The notes under the pieces are model-generated. The model was given only the letters and a program-made list of their open reading frames with translations. It was not told the DNA's origin and searched no databases. From NCBI RefSeq assembly GCF_003797945.1, contig NZ_RKKU01000009.1, positions 1-64,000 of the forward strand: DNA of 64,000 nucleotides, written 5' to 3'. This DNA is from Pseudomonas neustonica. Lineage in GTDB: Bacteria > Pseudomonadota > Gammaproteobacteria > Pseudomonadales > Pseudomonadaceae. Positions 58,800-64,000 of this stretch are shown piece after piece. Position numbers and translations under genes: made by a program. The stretch's first letter is position 1. Each line of letters starts with the position of its first letter.

Positions 58800-59428
58800 G
58801 ACATCTCCTCGCTTGCTGGCGGCAACAGGGCTGGTAGGTACAGGCCCAGATAAGCCGTCATCATGCGCGTCGCTTCCTGACAAATCGCCGGTGTCAACTC
58901 GCCGTGCTGCTGGTAATCAACCGCCAGCAGCTTGTCTGCTGCCTGCATCGCCAAGGTGAATATATCAACCTCGGCAGGGAGCACCGGCAGCGAGAAGAAC
59001 GCTTCAAGACAGTCCTGGAAGCGCCGACCCAACTGACGATCATGCAGCCGATCAGCCTGGCGCACGGCACTGAGTTCATGTGCCCCCAATAACAATTCGC
59101 GCGCCGCTGCGTTGCTTTGGTAGTAGCCCTGAAAACGCCGTTCCAACTCCGCGACCAAGACCATCCAGTTCGCGGGCGCAGGCGCTAGCGGCTGCAGCAG
59201 AAGCGCATCCAGCTCGACAAATACCTGCTGCGCCAGAGCGACGAGCACATCACCGGTTTGCGGAAAGAAGTGGTACACAGAGGAAGGCGGAATCTCGGCC
59301 TGCTCGGCAATAGCATAGATCGACAGGTCAGCAAGGCCCTGCCGATCAAGCAACTCCCGCGCGGCATGGAGTATTCGCTCAATACGCTCCTGACTACTGG
59401 CGCGGCGTTTGGGGACAGATCGGCTCAT
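58796..59428 (-). CDS. TetR-family transcriptional regulator (AguR candidate)
   Basis: This 210-residue regulator has an N-terminal helix-turn-helix (about 15-60; ADLSIYAIAEQAEIPPSSVY followed by HFFPQTGDVLVAL) and a helical ligand-binding part. Given aguBA close by, it is a candidate for the agmatine-responsive repressor AguR, but it does not directly adjoin aguB, and a role on the puuB/mtfA genes is equally possible. It is translationally coupled to the metallopeptidase. Confidence 0.85.
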   Translation of the reverse strand: MSRSVPKRRASSQERIERILHAARELLDRQGLADLSIYAIAEQAEIPPSSVYHFFPQTGDVLVALAQQVFVELDALLLQPLAPAPANWMVLVAELERRFQGYYQSNAAARELLLGAHELSAVRQADRLHDRQLGRRFQDCLEAFFSLPVLPAEVDIFTLAMQAADKLLAVDYQQHGELTPAICQEATRMMTAYLGLYLPALLPPASEEMS

Positions 59429-59439
59429 TAAAATCTCGT

Positions 59440-60705
59440 TCAGCGGCTATCCTGCAGACGATACCACAGCAGCGCCAAGGCTCTGATGGCAGTCTGTAAC
59501 GGGGCACCCGGCGGCACCGGCCAATGCTTCGCACGCGCCATCAGATCAAAACCAGCAGCGTCGCCCTGCACCGTTTGCGCCATCAACTTTCCAGCCATCC
59601 CCGCCAGCGCCACGCCCTGCCCCGAGTACCCTTGCGCAAAAAGCGTACGCCGACCCAGACGACCAAAAACCGGTGCCTTGCTCATCGTCATCGCGACCTG
59701 ACCACCCCACAAGTACTCAAAATCCTCTTCAGCCAGCGCCGGAAAAACCAGCGCCATGCGCTCACGCATGGTTGCGCGCAACGCGTTCGGCTGAGCATCA
59801 CGCGCACTGGCGCGACCACCAAATAGCAGCCGGTTATCAGCACTAAGGCGGTAGTAATCAATCAGCGTATTCATATCGCAGACGGCAGCACGGGACGGTA
59901 TCAACTGCGTGGCCAGCTCGCCCAGGGGCCTGGTTGCACCCACGTAACTACCAATCGGCATAAAGCCTTTGCGATACCAGGGCAGTAATTTGCCAAGATA
60001 GGCATTGCCAGCCAGAAGCAGATGCTGCGCATGCACCTGACCAGCAGCAGTGCGAATGGTTACAGTACGGCCATCTTCTTCGTAGCCGAGCACCGCCGAA
60101 CGTTCGAGTATCTGTGCGCCGGCAGCCTCGGCGGCGCTTGCCAGCCCAAGAGCATATTTCAGCGGGTGCAAGTCACCACCACCCCAGTCCATTACACCGG
60201 CCTGATAATCTGCCTTGAGCAGAGACTGCAATGCATCGCGGTCATAAAACGCCAACTGGTCGTAACCTAAGGCTTCCAGTTCATGCTGCCAGCTCTGCAA
60301 TTCGGGAACGTGCCTCGCCTTGTTTGCGACCAGCAAAATGCCGGCCTTGAGGTCGCAGTCGATATTGTGGCGTTTCACTCGACTACGCAGCAGTTCAACG
60401 CCATCGAGGGTGAGCTGCCAGACTTTACGCGCATCGTCCGCGCCAAGCTCGGCGACGACACGGCCGTGATCACAGCCCAGCCCAGGGTTAATCTGCCCCC
60501 CATTACGGCCTGAACAACCCCAACCAACCTGTTCAGCCTCCAACACCGTGACCCGCACACCGGCTTCGGCCAACTCCAGTGCGGCAGAGAGCCCAGTAAA
60601 CCCTGCGCCTACAATACAAACATCGGTAGTGATATCGCCCTGCAAGGCATCACGCTGCGTCACATCGCCAACACTGGCGCGATACCAGGAATCATTCATC
60701 GACAT
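59440..60705 (-). CDS. puuB: FAD-dependent gamma-glutamylputrescine oxidase-like protein (PuuB-like)
   Basis: This 421-residue DAO-type oxidase has the FAD motif DVCIVGAGFTGLSAALELAE and GWGCSGRNGGQINPGLGCDHG, which are typical of PuuB and related gamma-glutamylputrescine oxidases. GSYVGATRPLG and MNTLIDYYRLSADNRLLFGG are family blocks. ATG 60705 with GGGGAA upstream is preferred over one two codons later. It follows the glutamine-synthetase-like gene across a terminator and precedes the TetR gene by 11 bp. The product would be gamma-glutamyl-aminobutanal. Confidence 0.87.
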   Translation of the reverse strand: MSMNDSWYRASVGDVTQRDALQGDITTDVCIVGAGFTGLSAALELAEAGVRVTVLEAEQVGWGCSGRNGGQINPGLGCDHGRVVAELGADDARKVWQLTLDGVELLRSRVKRHNIDCDLKAGILLVANKARHVPELQSWQHELEALGYDQLAFYDRDALQSLLKADYQAGVMDWGGGDLHPLKYALGLASAAEAAGAQILERSAVLGYEEDGRTVTIRTAAGQVHAQHLLLAGNAYLGKLLPWYRKGFMPIGSYVGATRPLGELATQLIPSRAAVCDMNTLIDYYRLSADNRLLFGGRASARDAQPNALRATMRERMALVFPALAEEDFEYLWGGQVAMTMSKAPVFGRLGRRTLFAQGYSGQGVALAGMAGKLMAQTVQGDAAGFDLMARAKHWPVPPGAPLQTAIRALALLWYRLQDSR

Positions 60706-60719
60706 GCCATTCCCCAGCC

Positions 60720-60749
60720 CATAAGAAAATCCCGCCAAGCGGCGGGATT
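60720..60749 (-). terminator. Terminator after the spuI-like gene
   Basis: AATCCCGCC (60728-60736) and GGCGGGATT (60741-60749) form a nine-pair stem with loop AAGC, followed on the minus strand by TTTTCTTAT. It lies between the ligase gene and puuB, so puuB may depend on readthrough or its own promoter. Confidence 0.8.
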
Positions 60750-60783
60750 GTCTTTACTAATGTCACCCGCTTTAAGCGACTGC

Positions 60784-62190
60784 TTAAACCGTGTGCAGAT
60801 ACCACATGTATTCCAGATCGGAGATGGTCTTCTCGAACTCTTCCATCTCACTCTCTTTGCAGAGCACGAACACATCGAGGTATTCCTCACCGATGTACTC
60901 TTTCATCACTTCCGACGTTTCCAGCGCGCGCAAGGCATCGCGCAGGTTGGTCGGCAATGAGGCTTCATGCTGATCATAAGCATTACCCTCAGTCATTTCC
61001 GGCGGTTCAACCTTATTACTGATGCCGTAATGAATTGCCGAAAGCAATGCTGCCATCAGCAAGTAAGGGTTGGCGTCAGCCCCGGCCAGACGGTGCTCGA
61101 TGCGCATGGCCTCAGGCTCGCCACCCGGCACCCGAACAGCAACGGTGCGGTTATCGATACCCCAGGTCGGCGCGCATGGCACGAAGAAGCTCGGGCTAAA
61201 GCGACGGTAAGAGTTGACGTTGGGACAGAGGAAAGCCATGTACTCAGGCAAGGTCTGCAACAGGCCGCCTACTGCCCAGCGCAGGTTGTCGCTGAGCGTG
61301 CCGTCGGGGTTAGGCGAAAAGATATTATGCCCCAACTCATCAAGCAGACTGATATGCACATGCATACCGTTACCGGCCTGATCATAATAAGGCTTGGCCA
61401 TGAAAGTCGTGTCCATTTCATGGTCGTAAGCTACGTTCTTGATAACCCGTTTAAGCAGCACGTTGTAATCGCACGCGATAACCGGATCATCCACGTGATG
61501 CAGATTCACCTCAAACTGCCCCGGTGCCGATTCGGCCACGATGGCGTCAGCGGGGATGCCCTGCTCGTGGGCAGCTTCGATGACGTCCTCAAGAAATTCT
61601 GCATACTCGTCAAGGTCATCCATCGAATAGACCTGAACCGAGTTGGGACGCTTGCCAGACATCGGTGAGCGCGGTGGCTGCGGCCGGCCGGTGAGGTTCT
61701 CCTGGTCAATCAGGTAGAACTCCAGCTCGAAGGCAGATACGGGGGTCAACTTGAGGTCTTTAAAGCGTTCGACGATGCGTTGCAATACATAGCGGGGATC
61801 AGCGAAGAAGGGAGTCTTGCGGTCAAACTCATACATGGTCATTAACAACTGACCCGTTGGCCGCTTCTGCCAGGGCTCTATATTAAGAGTACCCGGAATA
61901 GGCAAACAGATCCGGTCGGCGTCACCGATTTCCAGACCCAGTCCTGTTTCTTCTACTGTCGTGCCCTGAATATTCAAGGCAAAAACCGACGCTGGCAGAG
62001 CGATGCCTTTCTCAAAGGCCTTCAACAGCGCAGAGCGATCAATTCGCTTACCGCGCACAATGCCATTCATGTCTGCAATAAGCAGGTCTATAAAGTGTAT
62101 TTCCGGATGCTCGGCTAAAAAGGCCTCAGCTTCCTGGATGCTGACGGGCTCGTTCGCTGTCACAGCATCCGCTCCGGCTTGGGGTTGCAT
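60784..62190 (-). CDS. spuI: Gamma-glutamylpolyamine synthetase (SpuI/PuuA-like glutamine synthetase)
   Basis: This 468-residue glutamine-synthetase-fold ligase has FELEFYLIDQ as a metal-binding strand, GQFEVNLHHVDD, FMAKPYYDQAGNGMHVHISL and FVPCAPTWGIDNRTVAVRVP. Sequence and neighbourhood point to gamma-glutamylation of putrescine or other amines rather than nitrogen assimilation. It is divergent from the PuuD-like hydrolase gene, and a terminator follows. Substrate preference is inferred from cluster context. Confidence 0.88.
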   Translation of the reverse strand: MQPQAGADAVTANEPVSIQEAEAFLAEHPEIHFIDLLIADMNGIVRGKRIDRSALLKAFEKGIALPASVFALNIQGTTVEETGLGLEIGDADRICLPIPGTLNIEPWQKRPTGQLLMTMYEFDRKTPFFADPRYVLQRIVERFKDLKLTPVSAFELEFYLIDQENLTGRPQPPRSPMSGKRPNSVQVYSMDDLDEYAEFLEDVIEAAHEQGIPADAIVAESAPGQFEVNLHHVDDPVIACDYNVLLKRVIKNVAYDHEMDTTFMAKPYYDQAGNGMHVHISLLDELGHNIFSPNPDGTLSDNLRWAVGGLLQTLPEYMAFLCPNVNSYRRFSPSFFVPCAPTWGIDNRTVAVRVPGGEPEAMRIEHRLAGADANPYLLMAALLSAIHYGISNKVEPPEMTEGNAYDQHEASLPTNLRDALRALETSEVMKEYIGEEYLDVFVLCKESEMEEFEKTISDLEYMWYLHTV

Positions 62191-62471
62191 GGGTTGTCAC
62201 CTATATTTGTAAAATATATCAATCACGAAAGTCGCAAGGACAGAGTTAATCTGAAAGGCTGCATGGAGTCAATAGAGCAAAAGCTGCACATAATAGGTGC
62301 ACACTGCACCAAATAAGGCCGCAAGAGCCATTTATGAGCTCCATCTCAGCGCGATTCGTTCTTCGATTTTGGCGTTTTGTGTTAAATATTTTTTATTGCT
62401 ATTGTATGAAAAATCGAACAACAATGATTTCGCGTAAGTTATTCACCACAGACCTTGGACCCCTTCCAGCT

Positions 62472-63233
62472 ATGTCCGTCGAACGCAAACCACTAATTGG
62501 CATTACCTGTTGCACCGAGCAAATCGGCCTGCATCCTTTTAACATTGTTGGTGAAAAATACATCCTCGGCGTCGTCGATGGCGCCAATGGCCTGCCGCTG
62601 CTGATTCCGGCTTTAGGGAGCGCCCTGGATACCGAGCAACTGCTGGAATTGCTCGATGGCATCATGTTCACCGGCTCGCCCTCCAACGTCGAGCCGCACC
62701 ACTATAACGGCGCTGCCAGCGCAGAGGGCACCAAACACGACCCCAAGCGCGACGCGACCACACTGCCGTTGATCAAGGCGGCAATAGCACGCGGCGTACC
62801 GGTACTCGGGATTTGCCGCGGCTTTCAGGAAATGAACGTCGCCTTCGGTGGCAGCCTGCACCAACGGCTGCATGAGGTCGGTGGCTATATCGAACACCGC
62901 GAGCCCAAAGACCAGCCGGTCGACATTCAGTATGGCTTATCCCACGAGGTTCAGGTCGAACCGGGAGGATTGCTCTACGATATAGCAGGCTGTAGCTCAG
63001 CGCAGGTCAACTCTCTGCATACGCAGGGTGTAGACAAACTCGCGCCCGAGCTGCAGCCTGAAGCCAGAGCAAGCGATGGGCTGATCGAGGCATTCTCGGT
63101 CCGCCAGGCACCCAATTTCGCCCTCGGCGTACAGTGGCATCCCGAATGGCAGGTAAAGAACAACTCCTTTTACCTATCCATTTTCCAGGCGTTTGGTGAC
63201 GCCTGCAGAGCCCGTGCGTCGCGGCACTCCTGA
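62472..63233 (+). CDS. spuA: Gamma-glutamyl-GABA hydrolase-like class I amidotransferase (SpuA/PuuD-like)
   Basis: This 253-residue hydrolase has the class I amidotransferase nucleophile C115 in VLGICRGFQEMNVAFGGSLH and the H/E pair in GVQWHPEW. It starts in the family way (KPLIGITCCTEQIGLHPF). The chosen start ATG 62472 fits SpuA length, but no clear Shine-Dalgarno is visible; ATG 62424 or 62406 would add a short tail. It releases glutamate at the end of the gamma-glutamyl pathway. A second ligase gene follows after seven bases. Confidence 0.88.
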   Translation: MSVERKPLIGITCCTEQIGLHPFNIVGEKYILGVVDGANGLPLLIPALGSALDTEQLLELLDGIMFTGSPSNVEPHHYNGAASAEGTKHDPKRDATTLPLIKAAIARGVPVLGICRGFQEMNVAFGGSLHQRLHEVGGYIEHREPKDQPVDIQYGLSHEVQVEPGGLLYDIAGCSSAQVNSLHTQGVDKLAPELQPEARASDGLIEAFSVRQAPNFALGVQWHPEWQVKNNSFYLSIFQAFGDACRARASRHS

Positions 63234-63240
63234 GGCAATT

Positions 63241-64000
63241 ATGAACAAGATTGAAGCGTGGTTGAAAGAACACAAAATTACTGAAGTAGAGTGTATGGTC
63301 AGCGACCTGACCGGCATCGCCCGTGGGAAAATTGCCCCGACGATGAAGTTCATTTCGGAAAAAGGCATGCGCCTACCCGAAAGCATTCTGCTGCAATCAG
63401 TAACCGGTGATTACGTCGAAGACGACATCTATTACGACCTGCTGGATCCGGCCGACATCGACATAATCTGTAAGCCGGATGAAAACGCCATCTACCTGGT
63501 ACCGTGGGCGCTTGAGCCTACGGCACAGATCATTCACGAATGCTTCGACAAGATGGGCAACCCTATCGAGATGTCGCCACGCAACGTGCTCAAGACCGTA
63601 CTCAAGCTATATGAAGAAAAGGGTTGGCAGCCAATAGTAGCGCCAGAGATGGAGTTCTATCTGACCAAGCGTAACGAAGATCCTGATTTGCCCTTGCAGG
63701 CACCGGTGGGTCGCTCTGGCCGTCAGGAGACCGGACGTCAGTCATTCTCCATAGATGCAGCCAACGAGTTCGATCCGCTGTTCGAGGATATGTATGACTG
63801 GTGCGAGGCCCAAGGCCTGGACCTGGATACGCTGATCCACGAGGAAGGCACCGCCCAGATGGAAATCAACTTCCGTCATGGTGACCCGCTGCATTTGGCC
63901 GACCAGGTACTGGTTTTCAAGCGCACCATGCGCGAAGCCGCACTCAAGCACGACATCACAGCCACCTTTATGGCCAAGCCCATTACCAATGAGCCCGGCA
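63241..64000 (+). CDS. spuB: Glutamine-synthetase-like gamma-glutamylpolyamine synthetase (SpuB-like), 5' part
   Basis: The frame from ATG 63241 is open for 253 codons to the window end. It starts MNKIEAWLKEHKITEVECMV with SDLTGIARGKI, then VAPEMEFYLTKRNEDPD, METGRQ-type SFSIDAANEFDPLFEDMYD and GTAQMEINFRHGDPLHLADQ. These are glutamine-synthetase-fold blocks of the polyamine type. It is cotranscribed with the PuuD-like gene, and the spuA-spuB order matches P. aeruginosa as remembered. The catalytic C-terminal half lies outside the window. Confidence 0.88.
   Translation, partial: MNKIEAWLKEHKITEVECMVSDLTGIARGKIAPTMKFISEKGMRLPESILLQSVTGDYVEDDIYYDLLDPADIDIICKPDENAIYLVPWALEPTAQIIHECFDKMGNPIEMSPRNVLKTVLKLYEEKGWQPIVAPEMEFYLTKRNEDPDLPLQAPVGRSGRQETGRQSFSIDAANEFDPLFEDMYDWCEAQGLDLDTLIHEEGTAQMEINFRHGDPLHLADQVLVFKRTMREAALKHDITATFMAKPITNEPG

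Noticed and set aside
62191..62471. Sigma-54 type promoter or operator between the divergent spuI and spuA genes
   Set aside because: The gap is AT-rich with repeated TGCAC units, but no TGGC-N8-TTGC pair or convincing dyad could be placed.

Overview
The window looks like a chromosome segment of a gammaproteobacterium of the Pseudomonas lineage. The evidence is the AlgQ/AlgP and AlgZ/AlgR homologues, the hemC-hemD-hemX-hemY order, hemB-ppk-ppx-trxA-rho-ubiD, hisBHAF, secB-grxC-rhodanese-gpmI-EnvC-CTP, and the agmatine/spermidine (agu/spu-type) genes. The differences from P. aeruginosa gene order and the short AlgP tail suggest a divergent pseudomonad (a Halopseudomonas-like lineage is possible), but that assignment is inference.

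Region 1 (1-8097) is accessory DNA. It starts inside an ISL3-family transporter-carrying insertion sequence (transposase start, PF03773 permease, ArsR regulator; outer end at 1885-1908). This element has inserted into a type II CBASS anti-phage operon (capV patatin phospholipase, CD-NTase, cap2) and cut cap2 after its E2-like part. Upstream lie a 166-bp inverted-repeat element resembling a MITE, a small AbrB/MazE-like protein, an unrecognised two-TM protein with a zinc-ribbon-like tail, and a CoiA-like nuclease. The region ends at the 3' side of a tRNA-Thr gene, the classic island position, with a tandem 11-bp repeat next to it but no integrase.

Region 2 (8098-27666) is core. It holds tRNA-Thr, a tight cluster of four DnaA-box-like sequences, a methyltransferase overlapping a polar amino-acid ABC transporter operon, tRNA-Phe, yggX-mutY-asmA, an FAD oxidoreductase, hisB-hisH-hisA-hisF (with inverted AAGC-rich repeats in two of the gaps), a polysaccharide deacetylase/CTP protease/EnvC set for the cell envelope, gpmI, and rhodanese-grxC-secB.

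Region 3 (27667-54345) holds dsbB/dsbH, a DUF3833 lipoprotein, algQ, algP, an ABC-F ATPase, yaiI, a six-TM chemoreceptor, a GGDEF enzyme, hemB-ppk | ppx, trxA, rho, ubiD and a flavodoxin-reductase-like protein. It then continues with hemY-hemX-hemD-hemC-algR-algZ, divergent from argH. Heme synthesis genes occur in two blocks (hemB; hemCDXY).

Region 4 (54346-64000) is a polyamine catabolism cluster preceded by a PPC-domain lipoprotein. aguA and aguB convert agmatine to putrescine. The two glutamine-synthetase-like ligases, the PuuB-like oxidase and the PuuD-like hydrolase form a gamma-glutamyl-polyamine route. An M90/MtfA metallopeptidase and a TetR regulator sit inside the cluster. The last glutamine-synthetase-like gene runs off the end of the window.
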